10,055 nucleotides of DNA from Isohypsibius dastychi (taxonomy: Eukaryota > Tardigrada > Eutardigrada > Parachela > Isohypsibiidae): assembly GCA_034696485.1 (NCBI GenBank), contig JAQIWT010001629.1, positions 1-10,055 of the forward strand, given 5' to 3'. A model generated the notes under the pieces. It saw only the letters and a list, made by a program, of their open reading frames with translations. It was not told the DNA's origin and did not search any database. The translations under genes and the position numbers were made by a program. Each line of letters begins with the position of its first letter. Position 1 is the first letter of the stretch. Below, piece after piece: positions 1 to 8,059 of the stretch.

Positions 1-572
1 CCAACACTGCTTCCAGCCGCAAGCGTTCCGGCAGCGCACCTAGCATCCGTGCTCACTACGGTCAATGTTGTGGATGGCAGTGTCAGAGTACTAGCCGAGC
101 ATAGCGTGACTGGCACAGTGAATGTACTGGTTGTTCCAAGGCTGTCTGTTACGGTAATCACGGCGTTCTGAGTGCCGGACATAGCGGCTGTTGTGGTCAG
201 TACTCCACCAGGTGAAGTAATGGCGAAATTTCCGCTGGTTACTGCATACGTGTAACCGGTACCAGACCCACCAGATGCGGTGATTGTACCGAGTGTGGTG
301 CCAGATGGAGTGAGATTGTTGACACAGGTTGTACTGGTTAATGTCGTGGGTGTGATAGAGATTGCCGTCGCCGAAGTACAAGGTCCGATTACGTTGATCT
401 GCACAGATGCAGTGCTGACCAGTCCGTTTGCATCGGTCGCAGTCACGGTGACTATGCGAAGTCCGGTTGTGGTGATTCCGGTGACTGTGGTGATCTGGCC
501 GCTGGACGGGTCGATTTGGAACTCGGTTGAGTTGATTGAATAGGTTAGGGCAGCACCGGTCGGAGAAGTTGC
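1..572 (-). CDS. Exon 12 (partial): further cadherin-like domains, open at the left edge
   Basis: Residues 1822-2011, continuing past position 1 with no stop. It starts ATSPTGAALTYSINS...FQIDPSSGQITTV and closes at C1886 (NVIGPC). A more divergent domain follows with C1904 (STTC), SGGSGTGYTYAV, FAITSPGGVLTT and C1979 (PVTLC). The beginning of another has C2000 (DARC). The acceptor ends TGTTTAG. The GGSGTGYTYxV...F.I...GVLTTT pattern resembles putative-Ig/bacterial-type beta repeats as much as cadherins. The translation was done by hand across the whole exon. Confidence 0.8.
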
Positions 573-3500
573 CTAAACAGATGATTAAGTTTTCCTGGTA
601 AAGGTAGCTCTAGAACTGCTTACCACTATGAAGCCAACAAACTGACCGGCAGTACCAGTGCACTGCATAGCCAAAAAGTAAACGCCACTTGTGAATTGAG
701 GGTTGTTGGTTGTCGTCGTTGTTGTGTTTGGGACGATGTTGATCCTGACTGTTGATTCGCAATACTGAAAATCTGTCAGGTTGGGATAGAATCACGATAA
801 TGAACTGAAAAACAAGTTACCAATCCTGTTTGCACATCGGTTCCTCGGACAGTGAATTCCAGGGCAGCTCTCCAGCGTCTGCTGAGAGATGTAGACACGG
901 TGATATCTCCAGTGGTGGGATTGATGGAGAATCTACCAAGTGGGTTGTCCGGGATCGACCAGACAATTGTCGACCCAGTTGGACTAGTTGCGTTGACTCG
1001 CAGAACGAACGTTCCCACGGCGGTGCCTTCCAGGACGGTTGCAGTATACAAATTTTGCTGACAAGTTGGACCTTGTTGAATGTTGATGAGACCGCTTGTG
1101 CTAACCGAACTCGATGTACACGTTGGAGAAATCGAGACCTGAGATGATTAACCATGAAGAAATTCGGTGAAGACATTTCTGAGAACACGCCTTACCGTGA
1201 CCGTTGCACTTCCCGAAGCGCCCAGACTGTCAGTAGCTGCAATGGTGAAGAGCGTGGATACGGAACCACTTGAGAACGGCACAGTGGTGCGGATGTTTCC
1301 GTTGGTGTCGATATTGAAAAGAGTGCTTGAAACTGAGTATGTGATCGGGTTACCATCAGGATCAAAAGCCTGAAAAAGAGTCTGGTTACCAAAGGTCATC
1401 GAACGTAGAAATTAAAGGGGACACTCACAGGCACCGTTCCAACCAGTTGTCCGGTACTGGTACTGCACGGAATTGTAAAGGAGTACGATGGCTGCGAGAA
1501 TGCAGGTGGCCGGTTGCCGGCAACGCCACCGGTGCCACAAGTTCCGACCACATTGACGGTAACTGTGGCACTGCCAGTTGCGCCGCCAGTGTCCGTTGCC
1601 AAAATGATGAAGGAGGTTGAAGATGTTGAATTGAGAAATGGGATTGCTGTTCGAACGTTTCCGCTATTGTCCACCGTGAACTGCGGTGACGACATGGAGT
1701 AGGTGATCGCATTCCCATCGGGATCAGTAGCCTGATGTGAGACAGGTATAAAGAGAAGCTTGTTTGTTTTCAAACATGTTACCGATGCTTACACTAGCTG
1801 TGCCCACAAGGACACCGGTCGTCGCACTGCATGGCAGACTGACGACATAGTTTGTTTGGCTGAACCTTGGAGGATTGTTTCCTGAAGGTTGAGTGGCGTT
1901 GCCGTCAGGTAAGACGTTGATTCGCACGGTAGAATCACAATACTACACCCATAATAGAACACAGTGAGTTGTTACGTAATATTGACTTGACCTAGAATTT
2001 TTTTCTCACCAAACCGGTCGAGTAGTCCGACCCACGAACCCGGATCTCCATGGCCGATCGCAGAAATCTCCTGGTCAACGTCCCAGCAACCGTCAAGACG
2101 CCTGTGTTCGTATCAATACGGAAACGACCAAGCGGATTGTCGATGATGCTCCAGTAAAGCGGCGCACCAGATGGACTGCTGCCGTTCAGCCTGAGAATAG
2201 GTGTACCTGCTGCTGTCGATTCAAATACAGTTGTTGTGTAGAACTGCTGTCCGCAACTGGCCGCCGAAGACGTTCCGTAATCAGATCCGTATGCACCGCC
2301 AGAAGAACCTCCATAACTACTTGATGGTGAGGCAGGTGCGACCGCGTATGATGGAGAGGCACCGTATGACGCTCCACCTGAGCTACTGTAGCCACCAGAG
2401 ACCCCGTAACCAGATGATGCTCCGCCGGTAGATACTCCATACGACATAGCTGCTCCTCCACCCGTTGAGCCATACCCACCGGTTTGACCACCACCATAAC
2501 CACTTGCTGATCCACCACCCGGTGAGCCATACCCCCCGGTTTGACCACCACTATAACCACTTGCTGATCCACCACCCGGAATGGAGACAGCCTAAATAAA
2601 AAATTATGACGTAAGACATTTTGCAAAAAAAAATTATATTGCCGTACATATGCTGGTTGTGGCTGGACAGAGTAAGTTGGTGCTGGAGCAGTATAGACAG
2701 GTGCTGGCGCAGGAGCACTGTAGCTCTGTGCTGGTGAAGCACCATAGGCAGATCCTGGTAGCGATATTGCGTAAGCTGGACTAGACGAAGCGATGTACAT
2801 CGGCGCTGGTGCAGAGTATGAAGGTTGTGGTGCAGGTGCATACGATGGCTGCGGTGCAGGAGCAGAATACGTCGGTTGAGGAGCTGGTGCAGAATAAACC
2901 GGTGCTGGTGCAGGTGCCTGGTAGACTGGAGCAGGAGCTGGTGCTGAGTAGACTGGCGCTGGTGCTTGGTACACGGGTTGTGGTGCCGGTGCTGAATAAG
3001 CTGGTTGTGGAGCTGGGGCAGAATATGTGGGAGCGGGTTGTGAATAGGTTGGAGCGGGTGCCTGGTACGAAGGGGCTGGAGCAGAGTAAACAGGAGCTGG
3101 TTGTGAGAAGGTTGGTGCAGGCGCTTGGTATGATGGGGCAGGAGCGGAATAAGCTGATGCTACAGGCTGAGGTGCCGGTGCCTGATAAACAGGAGCCGGT
3201 GCTGGTGCTTGGTAGGAAGGTGATGGTGCGGGAAGAGAGAAAATAGGAGAAGGCTGTGGTTGAGACTGTATTATCGGCTGCGAAGGGCTTTGAGGTGGGT
3301 TGTAAAACGACTGTGCTGTAGGTCCAACGAAAAAGGCTGGTTGAGTCATGCCCATCATCATTTGTCGCCCATAACTACTTGCCGGAGATGGTTGACCTTG
3401 TTGTTGTTGCGAAGACTGGCAATATGCTGTAACGGTCACTGTCGTCTGCGCTGAACCACATTGATTGTTGGCTAGTACCGTGAATGATTGATAGCCACTA

Positions 3501-6500
3501 CTGGGCAACTGTTGAGATGTTGTCAGCTGACCAGATGAAGGGTTGATTGAGAAAAACGTGGTGCCTTGAAGTGAGTAGGAAACCGATCCACCTGATGATG
3601 AGGATGCCGTGATCGGTGATCCAACCTGGGTTCCGGACGCACAGGTGTATATGAACAGGTTATTGGCCTGTTGACTGAAAACCGGTGCCGAACAGGCTGA
3701 TTGTTGGGGTGCGGACTGCTGGCAGGACACTGAAACAGAAACTGTGGCTTGCGCGCTGCCGAATTGATTGTTCGCTACAACGGTAAAGGTCGATGTTCCG
3801 CTGGATAATTGTGAGACTGAGGCCACTGTTCCCGTGGAAGGATTGATCGTATACGAAGAAGTCCCTTGTAGGGAGTACGTCACGGCACCGCCAGATTGAC
3901 TGGTGGCTGATACTGTGCCAATGGTGAATCCCGGCTGGCAATTTGTGACTGATGTTGAATATGTCGATTGCGAGAACACAGGGGGTGAACCTTGAGGCTG
4001 GCAGTTGGCACTGACGGTTATTGTGGCGGTTGCAGTACCACAGTTATTGGAAGCTGTCACGGTTAGAGTTTGGGTGCTGCCAGTGAACGTCTGGCTCAGC
4101 TGAACTTCGCCACTCGATGGGTTGATGGTGAATGAACTTGATCCTTGGAGGGAGTAACTCACACCACCTGTTGAGCTTCTAGCCTGGACGGTTCCCACAG
4201 AGGTTCCCTGAGTACATGTTGATAAGAACATGTTGTAGAAGGCTTGGGTAAACTGCGGAGCCGTGCATGGCGGTGGAGGGGGTGGCGTGGCTATTTGGCA
4301 GCTGGGGTTGACTTGGACTAGAGCCGTTGCTGTTCCGCACGCACTTGTTGCAGTAACGGTGAGCTGGTTAGGATTGCTGTCTGTTAGCTGGGAGACCAGG
4401 GTTATTTGACCAGATTGTGGGTTGATCAGATATGCGGGGTTCCCAGACATGAGATAAGAAACTGAACCACCTGATGCCGATGCGGTCACTGAACCAACAA
4501 GCGAACCAGAGCTGCAGCTGCTCACCTTTAGAACAAGAATCGTAAGCGGCTGTAAGTGACGGTTATGTTGAGACTTAGTACCTGGAAGTTGTACGATGAT
4601 TGAGTGAACTGTGGTTGAGAACAAGATGGCTGCGACGGAGCTGGTGAAATAAAAGGTGGGGGTTGTGGCTGTGGTTGAGGCTGTGGTTGAGGCTGTGGCT
4701 GAGGTTGAGGCTGTGGTTGTGATTGGATGATGGGCTGTGACGGTGGCTGATATGTCTGCGGTTGTGACTGTGGCTGCACTGGAGCCTGAATGATTGGTTG
4801 GGAAGGTGGCTGATAACTCTGAGGTTGAGGTTGGGGCTGTTGAAAAATTGGTTGTGGCTGGGGTGCGATTTGTATGATAGGCTGGGATGGAGGCTGGTAC
4901 GTCTGTGGTTGTGGCTGTGGCTGCACCGGAGCTTGAATAATTGGTTGGGAAGGTGGCTGATAACTCTGAGGCTGGGATTGAGGCTGTTGGTAGACTGGCT
5001 GAGGCTGGGGCGCAATTTGTATGATAGGCTGGGACGGAGGCTGATAGCCTTGTGGCTGTGAGGGTTGTTGGTACACCGGTGCTTGTATTATTGGTTGCGA
5101 TGGCGGCTGGTACACTTGGGGCTGTGGCTGCTGCACAGCTTGAATTATCGGCTGAGAAGGTGGTTGGTAAACTTGTGGTTGAGGCGACGGAGCGGGGATT
5201 CCATAGCTAATCGCAACTCCTAACATGAACAAAGTAAAATAAAATAATGTAGACTATAAAATAACAAAATTTTAAACACGAGCAGTCTCAATGTTCCGGC
5301 AAACCTGGTGAGCTGTAACTTGCAACCGGTCCGGTTGATTGGGATGGACCTCCTGTAATTCCGTAAACGCCGCTGAGTGGTTGAGTCTGGATGATGGGTG
5401 GGGATGGGTTTGGTGAGGAACCATACGCGGGGGCTGAGAGGACTGGGTTCGATGGTTGTGAGTAACTACTCTGAGGCATCGATGGAGCAGGTCTATAAGC
5501 CACGGCAGTGGTTGGAGCTGGACCATATCCCATTTGAGGTTGTGGTGAAGCACCGTATCCGCCGCCACTTGGAATTGATGATCCTCCACCATAGCCTCCA
5601 GTAGAGCCTCCACCTCCATATCCACCGCTTGGCTGCGAGGGTGCCGAACCGTAGCCAACAGGGGATGCAGGTGCACCGTAACCTCCGACCGATCCGCCAC
5701 CTCCACCTCCATATCCACCGCTGGGCTGCGAGGGTGCCGCACCATAGCCAACAGGGGATGTAGGTGCACCGTAACCTCCCGCCGATCCTCCACCTCCATA
5801 TCCGCCGCTTGGTGCAGACGGGGCACCTCCTCCGTATCCACCGGTCGGGGTTGAGGGGATAGACCCACCATAACCCCCAGATGAGCCTCCACCATAGCCC
5901 CCACTTGGTTGTGAAGGGGCTGGGCCATAACTCACTGGTGCAGACGGACCACCACCGTATCCACCAGTCGGCGCAGACGGAGCTCCGTAGCTCATCGACG
6001 GGGCCGATGGTACCCCGTAACCTCCTGGCGAAGGGGAGGCACCATATCCACCTGATGGTCCTGGAGCTGATCCGTAGGATGCTGGTGATGCTGGAACTCC
6101 ACCGGCGTATCCGCTACCAGCTGCACCACCAGGTCTGGACCCACCGAGGTAAATGGCGGATGGTAAGATGTTAACCCGCACTGTACTCTCGCAATACTAC
6201 AAAGTTGTTCAATGTGATGGCAGACATGGGACTATGAAAATAGTGTACACTAACCAAGCGCGATCCTGATGTCTGAGTCGCACGAACTCGGACCTCCACT
6301 GCAGATCTGGTTAGCTTCCTTTGAAGATTATTGGATACTGTGATATCACCCGTGACAGAATTAATCGAAAAACGCTGAAAGGCGGAATCCTGTATGGAAT
6401 ACTGAATTGTCCCTCCACTTGGATCGACTGCAACCACCCGCAGGATGAACGTCCCTGGGGTAACGGTATCTGCGATTACTGCCGTATATAACGGTTGAGC

Positions 6501-7119
6501 ACAAACTGGCGCATTTAGCGCCGCATTGGTCGAAGACACCTGAACTCCCTGCCGACCTTGCGCTGCCTGAAACGATATCAGACAAATGTAGCATGCAATG
6601 TTTATAGAGAGACGATCGCCGATGGACTGTTTCACTGAGCATGTGAAACTTTGCAGAGCAAAGGAAAGCAGTTCTCCAAATTCCCTGTATATAGCTGCAA
6701 AGCTGGCTTCTTCGAACTTTCTGAGCGAATTACTGATCCAGCTACAGAACCACTTAAGAAGCTACTGGAGATACATTACAGGAACTTTGTATATAAATGA
6801 TTTTGAAGACCGTCTCATTATTTTGAATGACCTTCAACGGAATAATCTTTTTCAAATTCAGTATTCGAGTTTATATGAAAGGTCACTGCGCAAAACAAAT
6901 TTTAATTTTGAGCAGGCCGTGCTCGTTTCAGCTTTTGACAACGCGGCCAAGATATTTAAGGCTTATCACACTGCGTTTTTTTAAAATCAGTTCAAGGGAG
7001 AAGTTCATGTTTATGATAACGGAAAACAGATTGATAGAACTTACTCTCCTTTCTTGATGAGATCCTTGGCAAAAATACAGCAAAATAAATATGAGAAGAT
7101 GCCACTTTAAACGAATCAT
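1..7119 (-). CDS. Large secreted cadherin-like / Tyr-rich low-complexity mosaic protein, 12 exons, 3' end outside window
   Basis: Not a named gene I recognise. Seen in the sequence: joining exons 7119-7045, 6566-6255, 6196-5305, 5219-4582, 4525-2648, 2591-2010, 1942-1793, 1731-1429, 1369-1196, 1138-821, 764-624 and 572-1 gives one open frame of 2011 codons plus two bases. Each junction has a GT donor and AG acceptor with matching phase. Order: signal peptide (about 1-19), cadherin-like domain with YCES end (47-139), Gly/Tyr block (about 140-427), Gln/Pro block (428-625), four Cys cadherin-like domains (626-1008), Ala/Pro/Tyr block to 1265, Gly/Tyr block to about 1375, then at least seven more beta domains. 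No transmembrane segment is seen so far. Family knowledge: the F-x-I-(N/D)-x-x-(T/S)-G-x-(I/L/V) and Y-S-(I/L/M/V) signatures are cadherin-like, but DxNDN and LDRE calcium motifs are absent. Inference: a secreted matrix, cuticle, eggshell or adhesive protein. It could instead be two adjacent genes (see the exon 3/4 finding). Confidence 0.8.
624..764 (-). CDS. Exon 11: YCEST domain end and start of next domain
   Basis: Residues 1775-1821. It begins YCESTVRINIVP, then a run of six threonines, then NPQFTSGVYFLAMQC...GQFVGFIV. It is organised like exon 7. The acceptor is TTTTCAG and the donor GTG|GTAAGC, both phase 0. Confidence 0.78.
821..1138 (-). CDS. Exon 10: third YCxST-type cadherin-like domain
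   Basis: Residues 1669-1774. It begins VSISPTC (C1675, closing the previous domain), then a Ser/Thr linker. A domain like those of exons 2 and 6 follows: C1694 QQNLYTATVLEGTAVGTFVLRV..., VWSIPDNPLGRFSINPTTGDITV, ALEFTVRGTD, ending TGL at donor GTAACT (phase 0). PDNPLGRF is nearly identical to IDNPLGRF in exon 6, so these two copies are closer to each other than to exon 2. Confidence 0.8.
1196..1369 (-). CDS. Exon 9: cadherin-like domain body
   Basis: Residues 1611-1668. It starts AFDPDGNPITYSVSS and runs through FNIDTNGNIRTTVP and TIAATDSLGASGSATVT, closely parallel to exon 8, so the two are tandem duplicates. The acceptor is TTTTTCAG and the donor ACG|GTAAGG, both phase 0. Confidence 0.8.
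1429..1731 (-). CDS. Exon 8: cadherin-like domain body and first strands of the next
   Basis: Residues 1510-1610. It starts with ATDPDGNAITYSMSS, the most typical cadherin-like signature in the window (DxDGN followed by YS), then FTVDNSGNVRT and ATVTVNVVGTC (C1574). The next domain opens at RPPAFSQPSYSFTIPC and breaks after GQLVGTVP. The acceptor is CATCAG and the donor GTGAGT, phase 0. The intron before DPDGN is at the same domain position as the one before exon 9. Confidence 0.8.
1793..1942 (-). CDS. Exon 7: YCDST domain end and start of next cadherin-like domain
   Basis: Residues 1460-1509. It begins YCDSTVRINVLP, closing the second YCxST-type domain, then starts a new domain at PPRFSQTNYVVSLPC...GVLVGTAS. 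The acceptor ends GGGTGTAG and the donor is AGT|GTAAGC, both phase 0. An in-frame N-glycosylation sequon lies at N1474-AT. Without splicing, the frame stops in the next intron. Confidence 0.78.
2010..2591 (-). CDS. Exon 6: second Gly/Tyr block and second YCxST-type domain
   Basis: Residues 1266-1459. The first half is Gly/Ser/Tyr-rich and contains a 57-bp tandem duplication (GGGSASGYGGGQTGGYGS units). The second half, from C1378 (AASCGQQFYTTTVFEST), is a cadherin-like domain homologous to exon 2, with YWSIIDNPLGRFRIDTNTG and RSAMEIRVRGSD. It ends TGL at donor GTGAGA, phase 0, exactly where exon 2 ends in its copy of the domain. Confidence 0.8.
2463..2576 (-). repeat. 57-bp tandem duplication in exon 6
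   Basis: Two adjacent 57-bp copies (2463-2519, 2520-2576) differ at only a few bases and encode the 19-residue unit PGGGSASGYGGGQTGGYGS. The low divergence suggests a recent duplication. Confidence 0.85.
2648..4525 (-). CDS. Exon 5: four tandem Cys cadherin-like domains, then Ala/Pro/Tyr-rich block
   Basis: Residues 640-1265, the longest exon (626 codons). Four domains of about 90 residues follow one another, with the recurring pattern F-(T/S)-Q, Cys near GTxVGxV, GGxVxYSLQG, INPSSGxV, LTVxAxNNCG, T(A/V)TV and Cys. Domain 1 begins in exon 4 at C626; the others start near 726, 820 and 917. A QSSQQQQG linker and a Met-rich MMMGM patch (about 1026-1030) follow. Then comes a long block of SYQAPAP, VYSAPAP and QPTYSAPAP units with a tyrosine about every eight residues. 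The donor is TAT|GTACGG, phase 0. The domains look cadherin-like but carry extra cysteines; other bacterial or animal Ig-like repeat families are possible. Confidence 0.82.
2649..3225 (-). repeat. Ala/Pro/Tyr-rich coding repeat
   Basis: Degenerate repeats of SAPAPxPxY and YQAPAP, with a tyrosine about every eight residues. Opposite-strand ORFs here (for example 2809-3246 plus) are composition shadows. Confidence 0.8.
4582..5219 (-). CDS. Exon 4: Gln/Pro-rich YQPPSQPIIQ repeat block
   Basis: Residues 427-639. It starts GVAISYGIPAPSPQPQ and then carries seven copies of YQPPSQPIIQ separated by variable PQPQ, APVQ and IAPQ spacers. A (PQ)n run and a short PPPFISPAPS linker follow, and it ends with the first strand of a cadherin-like domain (CSQPQFTQSSYNFQ). 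The acceptor ends TTCATGTTAG, phase 1, matching exon 3. The donor CAG|GTACTA is phase 0. No globular fold is expected in the repeat; it is probably an extended spacer. A local ATG at 5226 has no full signal peptide, so it is not taken as a gene start. Confidence 0.75.
4661..4722 (-). repeat. (Pro-Gln)n run
   Basis: An imperfect CAxCCx hexamer run encodes about ten consecutive Pro-Gln pairs followed by three prolines. It is expected to be length-variable. Confidence 0.75.
4723..5171 (-). repeat. Seven-copy YQPPSQPIIQ coding repeat with 147-bp higher-order unit
   Basis: Seven near-identical copies of a ten-residue unit lie in exon 4. Four of them are organised as pairs within a 49-residue (147 bp) period: for example, the stretch starting near 4805 recurs near 4952. 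The copies keep protein sequence but differ at silent sites, so the array is maintained as protein and is not brand new. Confidence 0.85.
5305..6196 (-). CDS. Exon 3: end of domain 1 plus Gly/Tyr/Ser/Pro-rich block
   Basis: Residues 130-426 plus the first base of codon 427. It opens with YCESTVRVNIL, completing the first cadherin-like domain, then becomes a low-complexity block of GGYGGG, SAPS(G/Q) and PVGYG motifs with tyrosine every few residues. An imperfect 31-residue unit is duplicated in it. Near the end is a single PPIIQ motif, a hint of the repeat that fills exon 4. I placed the donor at CACCAG|GTTTGC (phase 1). Reading through it meets a TGA after GLPEH, at 5290-5288. Tyr/Gly-rich blocks of this kind are common in cuticle, eggshell and adhesive proteins, where tyrosines may be cross-linked; that function is inferred. 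Confidence 0.78.
5613..5799 (-). repeat. 93/87-bp imperfect tandem repeat in exon 3
   Basis: Two copies (5613-5705 and 5706-5792) plus the start of a third encode a unit containing SVGGYGAPASPVGYGSAPSQ. The second copy is two glycines shorter. Confidence 0.8.
6255..6566 (-). CDS. Exon 2: first cadherin-like domain
   Basis: Residues 26-129. It begins after an acceptor ending GTTTCAG with AAQGRQGVQVSS, a short linker after the signal peptide. A beta domain follows from C47 (VCAQPLYTAVI), through SGGTIQYSI and RFSINSVTGDITV, to LTRSAVEVRVRATQ. The FSINxxTGDIxV stretch is the cadherin-like core. The donor is GTTAGT, phase 0, and the domain is finished by YCESTVRVNIL in exon 3. The same layout recurs in exons 6/7 and 10/11. 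Confidence 0.78.
6567..7044 (-). other. Intron 1 (long)
   Basis: A 478-nt intron between the signal-peptide exon and the first domain exon, several times longer than the other introns (51-85 nt). Donor GTAAGT, acceptor GTTTCAG. Long first introns often hold enhancers. A 129-codon ORF lies on the opposite strand inside it (6598-6984), with no recognisable domain. Confidence 0.65.
7045..7119 (-). CDS. Exon 1: start codon and signal peptide
   Basis: Encodes residues 1-25. The ATG at 7119-7117 sits in a good animal initiation context (CAAC before ATG). A basic start (MIRLKWH) is followed by a hydrophobic core, LLIFILLYFC, then QGSHQERR, a typical signal peptide. The donor GTAAGT after AGA is a perfect consensus, phase 0. 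The exon 2 frame has no ATG before its upstream in-frame stop, so it needs an upstream exon, and this one fits by phase and content. The next in-frame start-like codon upstream is only GTG, so 7119 is preferred. Confidence 0.68.
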
Positions 7120-7166
7120 GTTGGATGAGAATCGGGGCGTGAGATGATATTCCGAATATTCCACAA

Positions 7167-7187
7167 CCACTTCAATTCGTGAAGTGG
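7167..7187. repeat. 8-bp perfect inverted repeat, 5-nt loop
   Basis: CCACTTCA, loop ATTCG, TGAAGTGG. It lies 48 bp upstream of the start codon of the large minus-strand gene, so it is in its promoter or 5' leader. The role is unknown. Confidence 0.7.
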
Positions 7188-8059
7188 AAGATTCTCACAA
7201 CGAACGTTTCTATAAGGTGATTTGATTCCGGGACTCATGAGGAAAACATCACATCCCAGCTAACAGATAAAACGTCCACTCCACAGCAAAATGATTCCGA
7301 AGCAACCAAGTCGTACTGATGTTAAACGATGTAGGATTCTGGAAAACACACGGACCCGGTCAGCTCGTTACGGCTTTAACCTTGTTCAAGCGCAGTTGAA
7401 CGGAACGCAACCCGGTTTGCCGAAGAGTTCACGTTTATTTAAAACAAACCAAACAAAGCGTACAGAAATCAAACAAAACGTTTTCTCCCGAAAAAGATAA
7501 GCCTTGGATTTAAATCGAGATGGCTGAGCTACTCCACCCATGTCCCAAGCGAGAGAAAGTGACTAGCGACGTTATGTTCTACAACAAGCGCCGTGACCAG
7601 TTGGACAATAGTGGAGCCGGTCTGTGCTAGAATAAACACCTATTGAACTCAGCCTTATTTTTCAACAAAATTATCAAATGTATTAGAGACAAAGGAGCCA
7701 GCGCTGCTGGGCACACACTTGCATATCATTTTGACTGGACAATGAGTTGCCAAAGTCAAGGATACTGCCACTGAATAAGCAAGCCCAACTGCTGCCTACA
7801 GCTCTGGATCTCTTAGATGCGGAGATTGTAAAACAACAAACCGGCAAAAACTTATCGTTGTCGGCTTTCTGTCGAATATCACAAGTGTAGCTCGTTCCCC
7901 GAATCGCCGTTTCAGCGCATAGAATTTCGTTTCAGGCACTGGCCAACGGCTGGAATATCAAGACACACCGTGACGCAGACTGAGCTCCCAGGATTCTTTC
8001 CAGAGACCATCTCAGAATAGAAAGAGTATGCTACCCACCATCAGCGTTCCCATGTCATC

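Noticed and set aside
280-543. Plus-strand ORF opposite exon 12
   Set aside because: Its Val/Thr-rich product mirrors the beta-domain coding strand, which has the recognisable domain pattern and exact splice phases.
2809-3246. 145-residue plus-strand ORF opposite exon 5
   Set aside because: It is the complement of the Ala/Pro/Tyr repeat; its Val/Leu/Gln/Gly-rich monotony comes from repeat composition.
2463-5171. CRISPR-like array
   Set aside because: The repeats are in-frame coding minisatellites with degenerate spacers, not identical repeats with unique spacers.
6255-6635. Gene start at 6635 in the exon 2 frame
   Set aside because: That codon is GTG, and no ATG occurs in this frame before the upstream stop. 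A good acceptor at 6567 and a phase-matched signal-peptide exon upstream explain it better.
7291-7500. 69-residue plus-strand ORF
   Set aside because: Basic, Asn/Gln/Lys-rich product with no motif, ending in an A-rich tract; length is within chance expectation.
7520-7790. Possible decayed piggyBac-like transposase (a YNK...DQ-like patch and FFNK patch around a stop)
   Set aside because: The resemblance is a handful of residues, with no aspartate catalytic context, no terminal inverted repeats and no TTAA flanks identified; not supportable without a search.
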